Source: Phocoena phocoena (taxonomy: Eukaryota; Chordata; Mammalia; Artiodactyla; Phocoenidae). Taken from it: 64,000 nucleotides of DNA. How positions within the stretch are numbered: the stretch's first letter is position 1; each line of letters opens with the position of its first letter. Below are positions 32,150-43,404 of the stretch, one piece after another. The stretch is from the NCBI RefSeq assembly GCF_963924675.1, contig NC_089226.1:47695124-47759123 (forward strand). The letters run 5' to 3'. Under the pieces are notes generated by a model, which made no database searches, was not told the origin of the DNA, and worked only from the letters and a program-made list of their open reading frames with translations. The translations under genes and the position numbers were made by a program.

Positions 32150-33290
32150 TAATTTATTATTTTATTTTTAACTTTTTATTTTGAAATAATTTTAGACTTA
32201 CAGAAAAGTTGCAAAAGCAGTACATGGATTTCCTGTATATCTTTCCTTATATTTCCCACATCTTAACAGTTTATCATGTTTACTTCATCATTCTATATTT
32301 GTATATTGTCATTTTTTTCTGGTTGTAGTTACAGACATAATGCTTCTTTATCTCAATTCTTCAGTGTGTGTTTCCTAAAAACAAGGCCATTTTCTTACAT
32401 ATTTACAGTACAAGTATCAAAATTAGGAAGTTAACATTAATATAGTAATATTATCTAAATCATAGATCTTATTCAAATTTTGGCAGTCATTTCACTAATG
32501 TTCTTTATGTCAAAAGAAAAGAAAATATTGTTTAGAATCCAACCCAGGATCACATATTGCATTTAGTTGTCAAGCCTCTCCATTTTCCTTTAATCTGTAA
32601 TGGTTCTTTGTTTTTTGTGACCTTGACATTTTGTGAAGAGTACAGGCCATTTATTTTGTAGAATCTTTTTCAGTTTTGTTTTTTCTGATCTTTCCTAATG
32701 GTTAGATTTAGGTTGTGCATTTGGGGCAGGAATATGACAAAAATAATGTATCCTTCTCAGTGGATCATATCAGGAGGCACATGGTATCAATTTTTGCCAT
32801 CACTGGCGATGTTAACATTGATCACTTGGTTAAAATGGTGTCAGGTTTTTGTAGGTTACTATTTTTCCTTTTTTCACTAATAAGTATTTTGTGAGGAGAT
32901 ACTTTGAGGCTATGTTAGTATCCTATTTCTGGTCAAACTTTCACCTACCAGTTTTAGCATCCTTTGGTAATTTCTGCCTGGAACAATTATTACTACATGA
33001 TTGAAATGGTGATTTTCTGATTCCATAAATCCTTCTACATTTGCTAGTGTGCTTTCTACTGTATGAAACAACTTTTACTTTTCCCCCAGTTATTTATGTA
33101 TTCATTTATAGTTCTTATTTTATTCCATGGTTTGTAATCAGTTACTAACATTATTTATTTTCATGTTCAGTTGGTCCCAGATTGGCCACTGGGAGCCCTC
33201 CAAATGGTCTCTTGTGTCATTTAGATATGTCATTATCATTATTTGAGCTCTTTTGGAGCAAGATGTTCCAGGCTGGACTGTTTTAAATAT
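32150..33290 (-). mobile_element. Old L1 (L1M) fragment
   Basis: T-rich complement of an old L1M 3' region: 'aattttagacttacagaaaa', 'gcatttagttgtcaagcctc', 'tgtgaccttgacattttgtg', 'gttaacattgatcacttggt', 'ccagattggccactgggagc', 'gcaagatgttccaggctg'. The order is familiar from L1M 3' sequences over more than 1.1 kb. The subfamily is not assigned. Confidence 0.65.
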
Positions 33291-34725
33291 CTTTGTACTC
33301 TTCATTGTTTTATACCTAGTAGATGATGAATAAATAATTTATGAGTGAATGAATACATGATTTACATAAACTGCAGGTGTACACATAGACATACTGTTTG
33401 TTTTTCTTTCTTCGTGTTTATACACAGAAGTATAATCACTCCGTCCATAAATACCTGGACAAAAGAAAGTCTCCAGTCTTCTGTGTTGCAAGAGCCTCAT
33501 AGACTACTCTTACGAGTGTCCTGAAGTCCATCTAAATGCCACTTTTCCCCTCTTCATTTCCAAGCTTTCTCTTTCCTTTCTCATTTTACGCTTTATGTTT
33601 TTATTTCTCCCTTTTGTTTCCTTTACTTTAAAATTTCTCTAGTTACATATTCCATGTACTGTATTATATTGCTTATGTTACTTCTTTCTCTTCTTTCCCA
33701 CTGTTCATCCCCCTTTGTACTAATTCTCTCTACTTCTACTTTTCTGTTTTCTGCTCTGAAGAGTGTTCTATCAACTCTCTTCCTTTCACTCTCTTCCTTT
33801 CATTTCTCTTCCACTTTCCTTTTTCTGTTCTCTCTTTTCAGTGGGGTAAATGATATCTGCCTTCCTAGGAGGTCCACTAACTAAAAGGAGAGTTTGCCTC
33901 AGGAAGCAAACCTGCTTTGGTTTGTTTTCTTCAGTTTAAAGCATCCCTCAGCTGAAGCAAAGAGTGACAGTGATAAGCGTCAATCTGCTCCAAACGACTG
34001 GGGCTTGCTGTTTTAGTTTTTATAATCATTGCCATTAAAGTGTGGGCAAATCTGTTGACACAGACTCCTTCAGGCAGGGTTAGGAATCCCTCCCTTGTGT
34101 CTACATTAACACTCTGTATCAATTCGTAACACAGCACTTACTATGCCATAGTATAACTGTTTGTTTATTTGATTGCGAGGTTCTTGAGGGCTGAGACTAT
34201 ATTTTCTTAAACATCTACATTTTTAGTGTTTATCACAGTGCATTTTTATGACATACTTCACTCATTAAATACACATTAAGCAGAGCCTTTGATGTACAGT
34301 TGTACATGTTTGCAGTACACAGTCCTAGGGGACACCATTCATATTACACAGATTTTAAACAGGTATACTCATTGTAGTTTTCTAGCAGATGGTGGTAAAG
34401 TATTTAGTTAGAAGAAAATCATTGTAATATGACAATTTCCCAACAGATGAAAGTAAATTTTTTGAGGAAAGGGTACCTTTCTCTAGTTTACTCAGAAGTG
34501 CCTTATGAGTCCCTGATTTGTATTCAGTCTATATTTACTAATATCCCATTTCCTGAGGATTGCATCTGGTTTATTTTGCTGAAGGCAGGTCTGTTACTTT
34601 GAAGAAGGTGAAATGCAGTGTATCACTAATATAAAAAATGAGGGGCTGATCCTCCTGTTGGGAGAAAATGCCTCTTCTGCCTCATTCCTTTTCATATATA
34701 GTTTCCTCTTCATTATTTTCATTGA
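33291..34725. other. Mostly unassigned; L2-like ends and a pyrimidine-rich block
   Basis: 33295-33365 looks like an L2 3' end (AGATGATGAATAAATAATTT then a GTGAATGAATAC tail). 33530-33840 is pyrimidine-rich. 34150-34285 again resembles an L2 3' end ('ggttcttgagggctgagact', 'catcacagtgcat'-like). Frames at 33654-33884 and 33931-34137 are not supported as coding. Confidence 0.4.
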
Positions 34726-34870
34726 CTTGCCAACTTCTGTGGTTCTTTTTGGCCATACCACGCAGCTTGCATGATCTTAGTTCCCTGACCAGGGATTGAA
34801 CCTGTGCCCCAGCAGTGAAAGCACAGAGTACTAACCACTGGACTGCCAGGGAAGTCCCTTGCCAACTTTT
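34726..34870 (-). mobile_element. Short CHR/Bov-tA-like SINE, minus strand
   Basis: tRNA-derived SINE complement: 'gatcttagttccctgaccag', 'ggattgaacctgtgccccag', 'ctaaccactggactgccagg', 'gaagtcc'. Only about 120 bp long with a different tail ('ttggccataccacgcagctt') from the other CHR copies. Duplication CTTGCCAACTTCT (34726-34738) and CTTGCCAACTTTT (34858-34870). Confidence 0.9.
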
Positions 34871-35104
34871 TATTCATGTCTAATATATCAGTCAGTATAG
34901 CAGTAGTCATTTATTTGAGTATATATGTATCAATGCCATTATGACTACAAAGTGCTAACCCCATACCATATACCCAAACCCACATCCATCCACACAAACA
35001 TTGCTACCTAGGATCAGATTGTACCTTTTGGTCCCAAGATGAAATCCTGTCCATCACAGTCTCTTCTCCAATTTAATATGCATTTAACTGAGGAGTTCCA
35101 TACA

Positions 35105-35300
35105 TCCAGTAATAACAGTGAGCAACATTTATTGATTACTTCCTATGTTGTAGGCACTGTTCTAAGAGTTTTTAGGTACCTTTGTTATTCCCATTTTGTA
35201 TGGGAAACCTTGGCACAGAGAGTTCAAAGAATTTGCTGAAGATCAGATAACTGTGGCAGAACCAGAGTTCAAACCCAGCAACCTATATTTTTCTCCCCAA
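35105..35300 (+). repeat. MIR SINE
   Basis: 'gagcaacatttattgattac', 'gtaggcactgttctaagag', 'ggcacagagagttcaaag', 'agaaccagagttcaaaccca'. Good plus-strand MIR. Confidence 0.85.
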
Positions 35301-35494
35301 ATATATACTGCCTCCTGCTGGCATTATTCTTGATAAGCTTAATCAGAACTGTAGAAAGCACTTTCAAGATTCTTTAGCATATAAACAGGCCTATACTAAA
35401 ATTGTTATAACACTTTCCTTCTAAGATCCATCTCACTCCTTCTATGCAGTTTCTTTTCTCTATTCCATTTATTTTTTCTCTCTTCAATGTAAAA

Positions 35495-35690
35495 TTCATA
35501 CTGATAATAATAACAAACATTTATATGACACTTTTTCCTAACCAGATTTTTCAGATATTATTTTAGTGCTCACAATTATCCTGATTTTGATGTTTTCATA
35601 GTCCCCATTTTTGGGAGGGGAAACTGCCCAAAGTCAGACAGCTAAGGTGGACCTTGGAAGCCTTTGAGTCCAAGTAGTGTAGGTGTAGAT
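35495..35690 (+). repeat. MIR SINE
   Basis: 'aataacaaacatttatatga', 'tgctcacaattatcctgatt', 'ggggaaactgcccaaagtca', 'gacagctaaggtgga'. Plus-strand MIR. Confidence 0.7.
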
Positions 35691-35879
35691 TTCATGTGCT
35701 TAAACTTTGTACTATATGTGAACTAAATTCTGTGTAAACAAGGACTCCAAAGGCCTGGAGTCTCTTTTATGTGACTGTGTAGTTTTGGGCTAATTATGTC
35801 CTAGTTTTCTCATACGTAAGATAAAGAGTTTGATTTAAGTGATAACTACATTCAAGATGGTCAGTTTGTAATAGGAAAA

Positions 35880-36095
35880 AGTCATGGAAATAGGACGTCT
35901 ACAGTCCAAAGCCTCTTAACCAATAACTAGTGGTGCAACTTTGAGCAAGCCATTCAATTTCTCAGAGGCTCAATTTTTTTTTTTGTCAAATGGAAATAAT
36001 AATCCCTACTCTTCACCAAATTGTTATAAGAACTCATTAAGAAAACAGCATGCTGTTAAAGATTTCTCTAAATATTAGACATTATATATCAGACA
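35880..36095 (-). repeat. MIR SINE
   Basis: 'gtgcaactttgagcaagcca', 'ttcaatttctcagaggctca', 'tgtcaaatggaaataataat', 'ttgttataagaactcattaa'. Complement of MIR. Confidence 0.8.
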
Positions 36096-36264
36096 TCATT
36101 ATAAGTAATAACATATTTGTTGCAGAATCTTAATGATGAGGGCTGCACAAAAAAGAAGATAACAAGCACAAATAATTTTTACCATTCAGAAATAATCACT
36201 ATTAACATTCTGTGGTATATACTGTCAGGTTTTTTTTTTCCTCTTATGGATATGAAGCAGTTGC

Positions 36265-36742
36265 TGTCAGGACCCCACCTGTATTGCTCAGTTCAGACTG
36301 TTTTCACTGAGCTCCAGAAGACTTTCAACTGCCAGTGTGTGCCTCTATTTTTGCGTGCCATTTTACCTGAGGGCTTTTTCAGGAGCCACAGATGGCTATT
36401 CTGCTCATGAAAGACAGGGACAGGCTGGAAGTGCCTGGAAATTAACACCTCCTAGGAGCAGCCTTTAAACCATGAACTGACCCAACTTGAAGTATAAATA
36501 TTTATTCCATCCCCCTTGCTCCTTGGGTGGAACAATTCTGTGTTCTAGTCTGTTTCCCTGTATGATTAAGCTCCAGTTGTTCATTGTGCTAGCTGGTTTG
36601 GTAACGTACTTTTTACGGGGTGCCTTTCCTTGCCTGTGTCACTTTCCTACTCCCTTAATGAATAAATTGCCTTCCTATTCTTTTCTCCTGGTCTGCTTCT
36701 GAGGGTAACTCAAAGTTATACGTGAAAGGGTAGGGTCTGACA
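36265..36742 (+). mobile_element. Probable solo retroviral-type LTR
   Basis: About 478 bp with TGTCAGGACCCC at the left and GGGTCTGACA at the right, a short imperfect terminal inversion of the TG...CA type. Inside are a TATA-like box (GTATAAATATTT, about 36491-36502), a region 'ccttgctccttgggtggaac' and a poly-A signal AATAAA (about 36660-36665), spaced as U3-R-U5. It is flanked by MIR-like DNA. I do not recognise the family; a class I ERV LTR is suggested by the terminal sequence. No target duplication is convincing and no internal ERV sequence adjoins. Confidence 0.6.
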
Positions 36743-36744
36743 CA

Positions 36745-36870
36745 GTAGTTGTTTAGTATATCCATTTGGATTCTTATTTTATATAGGAAGAAATCTAGGC
36801 TTGGGTATGTAGTTGAGCCAGGATTTGAAACCACAAGTTTGACTCCATAGCCTGAGCTTTAACTAATTCT
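36745..36870 (+). repeat. MIR SINE fragment
   Basis: 'aagaaatctaggcttgggta', 'gagccaggatttgaaacca', 'gactccatagcctgagcttt'. 3' half of a plus-strand MIR. Confidence 0.7.
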
Positions 36871-36919
36871 GATGCATTTGGGAATATACTCATAAGAACA
36901 GCCTCCTCCTAAGTAGTTC

Positions 36920-37505
36920 TCTTCTACTCTTGGTTCTACCACCTTTGAGCATCGTAGGTTAGATTATGTTACTTCTCTGCTAAGAAATTTGTGAAGGTTT
37001 TCCATTTCACTTATAGTAAAATCCAGAGTTCACTTAATGGCTATAAGATCATACATGATTTGGCCTCTCTACCTCATTTCCCATGATTTTTCTCTCTCTC
37101 ACTTTGTTCCAAGCATACTAGCTTCTTGGCTTTTCTGATAAATTGCTAAGAATACTCTTGCCTCAGGGCCTTTGCACTGGCCAGTCTGTGTTCTTACCCT
37201 ATATCTGCATGGCTCATCCTCCTATCGCCTTTAGGTTTCCACTTAAATGTTGCCTGCTCAGTGAGGCTTTCCCTCTTAATCCTATTTAAACTGTCTCCCA
37301 TGTTCCTCATTTTCCCTTCCTTGCTTATTTTTCTTCATAGCACTTAGCATCATCTGATATACTATATATTTCATTCTAAAAACTTGTTTACTGGACCAGA
37401 ATATAAGCTCTTACAAGAACATTATTATTTCCTTTACTGTGTTTCTGGTGCCCAAAACAGTGGCCTCAATAAATATTTGTTGACTAATGAGTGAATAAGA
37501 TTAAT
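36920..37505 (+). mobile_element. LINE L2, 3' end
   Basis: 'ctcagggcctttgcactggc', 'ctatatctgcatggctcatc', 'ttaaatgttgcctgctcagt', 'gaggctttccctcttaatcc', 'agcacttagcatcatctgat' and the terminus 'caataaatatttgttgacta' with a GAGTGAAT tail. Text-book plus-strand L2 3' end. Confidence 0.9.
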
Positions 37506-38369
37506 GCTGATTAGTGTTATTATTGAATGCCAGAGGAGTAGAAATTTCCTACCAATAGTTTTTTGGAATCTCAGCATTTTTTGCTGGCCCTCACCAGTTG
37601 TAGTGTCTTTATGGTTTGGTCATTAAAGCTGTAATTGGGTTTTCTGTCTCAGTGACATGATGACACATCACAACAGCTGCTTGGACTTAAGAGAATTCAG
37701 TTTTGATAGGTTGTCCAATGCTGTTGAGTGTGCTTTCAGTATTCTAATTTGTTTTGGGTTTTTAGAATTTCCTTTGAGACTTTCTTCCACTTCCCTTGAA
37801 TGCTGACTCTTAGATTCTCTCATGCAGCTTGACTCTTTTCTTAGTGATGTTTGTCTCAACTTATACAGATAACCTCAGTTTGTCTCCATCAGAGAGGATG
37901 TATTACACTTCAGTCTGGTTTCTCATACCTCATCACAGATATTTGGATGTAATTGTCTGATGGTCTCATGAATAAGTTTTCCATTCAGAACCTGAGGTTT
38001 GGCACTCATCAGTCTATCCTCTCTATATGCATTGTGTAACTCTATAATTGAAGAATAAATTGTGTGGAAACTCAGTACTGCCCATGACCTATGAAGTACA
38101 ATTTACTGTGGTGAGTAGATGATAACTGTTGACTTAAAATGAATATATTCAATTTAGTTTTTTTTCATGAAAATGAAACACATTTGGATCATTTAGATTG
38201 ATACTGTGGTAGTACATTTTGATAATCTAACTTTAAATCACACCTTCAGATCTAGCTCCTTTTTGAGACTTTCATTCTCTGTTTCACTTACATAATTTTT
38301 AATCTGTTGGTACGATTCTGGACTCAGTATTTTCTTTTCATACCTCTTTACAGTTACCCTAATGTATAG
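37506..38369. other. No feature recognised
   Basis: No repeat named and no coding signal. The minus-strand 63-codon frame at 37668-37859 has no domain. Confidence 0.4.
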
Positions 38370-38640
38370 GTTTAGTATTGTGGATTGGTGAAGGGTATGG
38401 ACTGTGGATTCATATTAATTGTATTTGAACCCATTACTGTCAGTGATTAGCTCTATAACCTTGAACAAGTTACTTAATCTCTCTGAGTCTCAGTTTCTTT
38501 ATCTGTAAAATGAGAGTAATAATAATAATTCCTACTTTATTGAGTTGTCATGGAGATTAGTAACATAGTACTTATGAAATACTTAGCATAGTGTCTGGCA
38601 GATGGTAAGAATTCAGTGCATATTAATTGTTTTTAAATAT
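38370..38640 (-). repeat. Nearly full-length MIR SINE
   Basis: 'ggtgaagggtatggactgtg', 'aaccttgaacaagttactta', 'atctctctgagtctcagttt', 'ctttatctgtaaaatgagag', 'gtgtctggcagatggtaag'. About 260 bp, minus strand. Confidence 0.9.
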
Positions 38641-39589
38641 ACACACAGAATACATGTATGTGCTGACTAGAAGTGATCTGCATGCTATCTCCATTCTCCA
38701 TGTAAACTTTAATCTTCCCTCATGTTCTTTAGTTGCTTTTGGGTCTCTAAGTGTTATTAGGTAGAATTGTTATTAAACAGATAATTCACAGAGGACAAAG
38801 TCTTAGGCATAGGGACTTCTTGGCCATGCTGTACTTTTTTGTTTATTAGCCGCTTATTCCTTAGAGACTGTCTCTTCTTTATATGAGTTAAACTCATTTA
38901 GCCCTAGAATGTTAGGACATTCTATTCATATAACCCATTTTAGAAAAGGAAAAACTAAAATCCAGCATGCAAGTGGCAGAGCTGGTACAAAGCACATGAT
39001 GCTTAAGAGTGCCAAAATATGCTACCTGTCTTTCTCAATACTCAGGGAATCTCAGTGGCGGAATAAATGGAATGTCATTCAGCAATTTAAAGAAAGAGCA
39101 CTATATTACTCATTGTTTTCCCTCTCCCAGTACTCTTTTCCATCTAGGAGAAAAATATATAATTCCTATGGAATTTCAAAGGATTTTCTACAATCCTCTG
39201 ACTGTTAGACGATCTCTTTACAGTCTCAAGATGGTTAATTTGGGTATAGAACCTATATACAATAATAAGAATTGTTTTCCTTTCTACAGCCTCTTAGACA
39301 TGCCTACTCTCAGATAGAATGTTTAAAGTGACCACTGAAAATATTTTGAGGGTTAAGAGTTAGTATGTTTTATTGGAAAGAGCAACTTGATATAGACTCT
39401 AAATACCAACATTCAAATTTTAATAATGTCTATGTGAGATCACATTTGCCAGGACTAATGCTCTCCTGTTTTTTGAGAATCTCTTTTCCCTTGGTTTCAT
39501 TGATATAACTTTTCTTAGTTCTCCTTTAAATAGGAACCATCCTGTGCTCTCCTCACACCCTGTGGATTCCTCTATTGTAGAACCTGTGC
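38641..39589. other. No firm feature; MIR remnant near 38930-39010
   Basis: 'ttttagaaaaggaaaaacta' and 'gcaagtggcagagctggtac' at 38938-38990 recall a plus-strand MIR. Overlapping plus-strand frames 38909-39208 and 39009-39317 share no domain with known proteins that I can see. The rest is unassigned. Confidence 0.4.
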
Positions 39590-39760
39590 AGCAGTTTTGC
39601 AAGTGTCTATTTGTCTATGAACCCCATTAGACAGCAATCCTTATGCAGAAACTCTATCATATTAATCTGTATATCCCTACTCTCTGGCACAATGATCAGT
39701 CCATAATAGGTGATCAATGATAATGGAATAATTGGAATAGTTGGAAAATATGGAATAAAT
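39590..39760 (+). mobile_element. L2 3'-end fragment
   Basis: 'gtatatccctactctctggc', 'acaatgatcagtccataata' and 'ggtgatcaatgataatggaa' recall the L2 terminus 'cctagcacagtgcctggcac...aataaatg'. Confidence 0.5.
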
Positions 39761-40189
39761 GAATTCTTATTCCTTTTCAGTCTCCTTTGATGGCTACAGT
39801 TCTTTTAGTCCATTCAGTGGTAGTGTTTCTAGGGCCTACACCTTTGGTCTTCTGAATTCACCTCTGTGTACTCTCCTTGAGTCATCTTACTTTCTCTTAT
39901 TTTATGCCTATGTACGCCAACAACTCCCATATATTTATCTCTAATACTGACTTTTTACCTGAGGTAAAACTTGTATTCCTATCTTCTAGGTATCTTTACC
40001 TGGATCCTACCCTTACCTCTAATCCAGAGTAAGTTAGGGTCTCCAGAGCTTCCTTTTATGTAAAACAGTTCAAGCTGCACTTCAGTATCTTTTCTACAGG
40101 TCTGTAGGCATCTATTAGTACTTCAAGCTTAAAATGTGCAAGTTACAGGCTTGGAGGCTTATACGGTTCTTCTCCCCCCTCACCCACCA
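39761..40189. other. No feature recognised
   Basis: Pyrimidine-biased sequence without a named repeat. Confidence 0.35.
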
Positions 40190-40845
40190 TATCCCATAAC
40201 TCATCAGATCCTGTTATTATTTCTACCTTAGAAATAGCTCTTGCATTGACCCCTGACTATCTTCATGCCAATGTCTTGTTTCAGGCCTCCCTCTTCTTTT
40301 GTCCAGTGTATTGAAATGGCTTATCATGTTTGGTCCTTTTGCCAACCGCTTCTTCCCACTGCAGTCTGTCTTCCACCTGTCTGCCTGAGGTATCCTCCCC
40401 ACAAACCAATAGGCTCAAGCCATTATCCTGCTGAAAGAGCTTTGTAGGTTTTCACTCTCTCCTTTCACTATCTGATATTAACCTACTTCTCCAATTGCAT
40501 TTCCCATATACCACCAACACAAACTCTAGACTCTAGTCACATTCAACTTCACTTTTTCCCTGAACCTGGTTCTTTTACGCCCTGTCTATATCTTTGCCCT
40601 CCCATTTGCCTGCTATGCCCTTCTCAGCTTTTTCTTCCCAACTTAAATGTTACCTCTTTTGTGAAGCCTTTCCTGAATATTCTAGCACTTTGTTCTTTAT
40701 TAACATTTTCTCCATTTATGTTTATGTATCTACCTCACACTAGATTATTGAGAATACAGAACTTGTCTTAATCTATTCTTGAATTCCTGGGCCTTACTCA
40801 GTGATTTACTGCTCAATAAATGTCTGTTGAATTACTAAAACAGTG
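40190..40845 (+). mobile_element. LINE L2, 3' part
   Basis: 'gcctgctatgcccttctcag', 'aacttaaatgttacctcttt', 'tgtgaagcctttcctgaata', 'tacagaacttgtcttaatct' and the terminus 'gctcaataaatgtctgttga'. Good plus-strand L2 of about 650 bp. Confidence 0.85.
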
Positions 40846-41807
40846 ACTGAATGATTAGTTGCATTTTCTTAGCTTTTTGAGAAGTTAACAATTATTTTAA
40901 CCTTCTTTAGTGCTAAGCCAGATATGCTCACACATTTCAGTGTGTTTTGGCAGGGTCAGGAGCTGACATCTGCTGCAGGTTGCACAGACATCAGTTTTGT
41001 CTTTTGCTGTCACTCACCTGCTGTGTGTTGCTTTAGCTCCCAAAGCTTTACACTTTTCATCTGAAATTGGCTATTGCTATGCTCAGTAGTTTGTAAAATA
41101 TTTTAGATGGACTAATGCTTTTAAATCTACTTCTTTCATTTGTTTTAAAACTATCTTCAAGTACACAAATCTTACAGTTCTCTGAACTTTTAAGCAAAAG
41201 ATAAAAAGAGATAGAAGGCAGAGCAAACAATCTGTCTTGTGCTCATTTTATACATTTTTTTCTAGAATTTCCATTTTCTAAAGATTATTAGATTTTATAT
41301 ACATTGTTCTACATTTATTGAACTCAGCATAATATGGCCCCCTTCCAACATTACTGGCTTGACAGAAAGTAAGAGGATGCCCTTTTGCACATGGTGGTCA
41401 GAAATTAGCCAATATTCATTATTCACTATCGAGGTCATAAACAAAATACTTGGCTTCCTGACAGCTGCATAAGTTGCATTGTTCACATCCACAGCTGCCA
41501 GACTTAGAATGGTTACTGGCAGCTGACAAAGCTTGAATTCATAAAGTGGTCCTTCCTAAGATTTATTTTTGAGAATGTTATACATTGATTGCAATTAAAT
41601 TGGGAGCTCACTAGTAGTACTTATATTTAAATGGGAAAACTAAACCTAACATTTACTGATTTTTCAGAAAAATTGAGAACTTCTCCTAGTCCAAAGTGTT
41701 GCTTGATTTTCAGGCTGGTTAATTCTGAGGTAAAATGGGCTAAATACCATCTTATATTTTCTTACTGGAACAACTGCTTGGAACTAAGGCAATTAATAAA
41801 ATGTTAT
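40846..41807. other. No feature recognised
   Basis: About 960 bp of AT-rich unique-looking sequence. Frames at 41295-41492 (minus) and 41631-41945 (plus, running into the SINE) are not supported. Confidence 0.4.
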
Positions 41808-42157
41808 GAAAGAAATTATGGGGCTTCCTGGGTGGCGCAGTTGTTGAGAATCTGCCTGCCAATGCAGGGGACGCGGGCTCGAGCCCTGGCCTGGGAAGAT
41901 CCCACATGCCGCGGAGCAACTAGGCCCGTGAGCCACAACTACTGAGCCTGTGCGTCTGGAGCTTGTGCTCCGCAACAAGAGAGGCCGCGACAGTGAGAGG
42001 CCTGCGCACCACGATGAAGAGTGGCCCCTACTCGCCGCAACTAGAGAAAGCCCACACACAGAAACGAAGACCCAACACAGCCAAAAATAAATAAATAAAT
42101 AAAATTAAATTAAAAAAAATGTAAAGCAAGCATGTTTAAAAAAAGAAAGAAATTATG
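41808..42157 (+). mobile_element. CHR-family SINE, long form
   Basis: Body from 41821 (GGGCTTCCTGGGTGGCGCAG) with the long-form middle ('gatgaagagtggcccctact', 'cgaagacccaacacagccaa') and an AAATAAAT tail. Exact 13-bp target duplication GAAAGAAATTATG at 41808-41820 and 42145-42157. A-box-like TGGCGCAGTTG near 41832, B-box-like GGCTCGAGCC near 41876. Confidence 0.96.
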
Positions 42158-42352
42158 ATGTAAACTTTGCAATAGTTGATGTGCACTGGAAGGTTCTTCA
42201 CAAAGATAAAATATACTTCATTAAAACAGAAGAGTCTTCATCCTTACTGTTGGTTTTTTGGTTAGTTTGTTTGCCTTTCTGTTTCCTTTCTTGCCCTTTC
42301 TGTCTCTTTCCTTTCCTCCCATTACAGTTCCTCTCTCCTTTCCCTCCTACTC

Positions 42353-42586
42353 GTTCATAAATATATATATATATTTTTTTGCGGTACGCGGGCCTCTCAC
42401 TGTTTTGGCCTCTCCCGTTGCGGAGCACAGGCTCCAGACGCGCAGGCTCAGCGGCTATGGCTCACGGGCCCAGCCGCTCCGCGGCATGTGGGATCTTCCC
42501 GGACTGGGGCACGAACCCGTGTCCCCTGCATCGGCAGGCGGACTCTCAACCACTGTGCCACCAGGGAAGCCCTTGTTCATAAATAT
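42353..42586 (-). mobile_element. CHR-family SINE, short form, minus strand
   Basis: AT microsatellite and poly-T, then GCGGTACGCGGGCCTCTCAC to CCACCAGGGAAGCCC ending 42573. Exact 12-bp duplication GTTCATAAATAT at 42353-42364 and 42575-42586. Few apparent CpG losses compared with other copies, so it may be relatively young. Confidence 0.95.
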
Positions 42587-42760
42587 TAAACATCTTTTTT
42601 GTACTAGTCGCCATATTAGACACTGTGACATTTACAAGGGCAAGTAAAAAGACAAGCTCACTCCTTTTAAATGATCTAATAATTTAATGATGAAAAAAAG
42701 ACATGTATACACATCATGCAGGAGAGTGAACTAAGTGGGAACCAAGGCGTTAGGGAGAGT
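42587..42760 (-). mobile_element. Possible L2-clade fragment
   Basis: 'cgccatattagacactgtga', 'agacaagctcactcctttta' and 'ggaaccaaggcgttagggag' weakly recall the complement of an L2/CR1-clade 3' end. Confidence 0.35.
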
Positions 42761-43242
42761 TTTAAATGGGGGCTGAGTCTAAAACTTCCCCAACATCTAT
42801 ATTTCAAACTAGAACTGTGGTCTGGAGGGACCACTTTAATTTATTTTAATTATTAAATTTTTTAAAGATAAAAGTAAGTTTCCTTTATTTCAATAGAGAA
42901 TATTACTTTCTGAAAACTAAGAGTATGTAACAATGGGATGAATATCATGATGAAAAAGATGGAAGCACAAAAATAGAATTTTGAAAATTGTAAGCCAGGG
43001 ATGCTGTAGAATATATTTCTACTATGGCTTGTAATTTGAAGTAAATGATCCTTAAGTATTCTTATGTCTGTCTGATTTTATGACTTGTAACTCAGAATAG
43101 TTAAAACATAAGGTGGTTGTAATATTTGTTAATGTTCAGTCATATACACAAACTGCAGAGTGATTGATACTAGAATTCTTCTTAATTCTTTGTATTCCCT
43201 AAGTATCATGAAATTATATATTTTCCAGATATTGACAGGAGA
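42761..43242. other. No feature recognised
   Basis: AT-rich sequence, nothing identifiable. Confidence 0.4.
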
Positions 43243-43335
43243 TTGATCTCTCTCTCTCTCTCCCTCTCCATGTGTATCTATCTATCTATCTATCATCTAT
43301 CTATCATCTGTCTATCTATCTGTCTATCTATAGAG
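43243..43335. repeat. Compound microsatellite (TC)n-(TATC)n
   Basis: A CTCTCTCTCTCTCC run followed by repeats of TATC/TCTG with interruptions ('catctatctatcatctgtct'). Likely polymorphic in length. Confidence 0.95.
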
Positions 43336-43404
43336 AGGAATATATATGGGAGAAATAATGGGGCTGCTTTAATTTTAAATCCTACAGCATGATCTGTGTT
43401 GAGT

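Noticed and set aside
33530..33884. 76-codon plus-strand frame rich in Ser and Leu
   Set aside because: Translation of a pyrimidine-rich tract; composition explains it, no domain.
43243..43335. TATC repeats considered as a CRISPR-like array
   Set aside because: Four-base microsatellite without spacers; eukaryotic genome.
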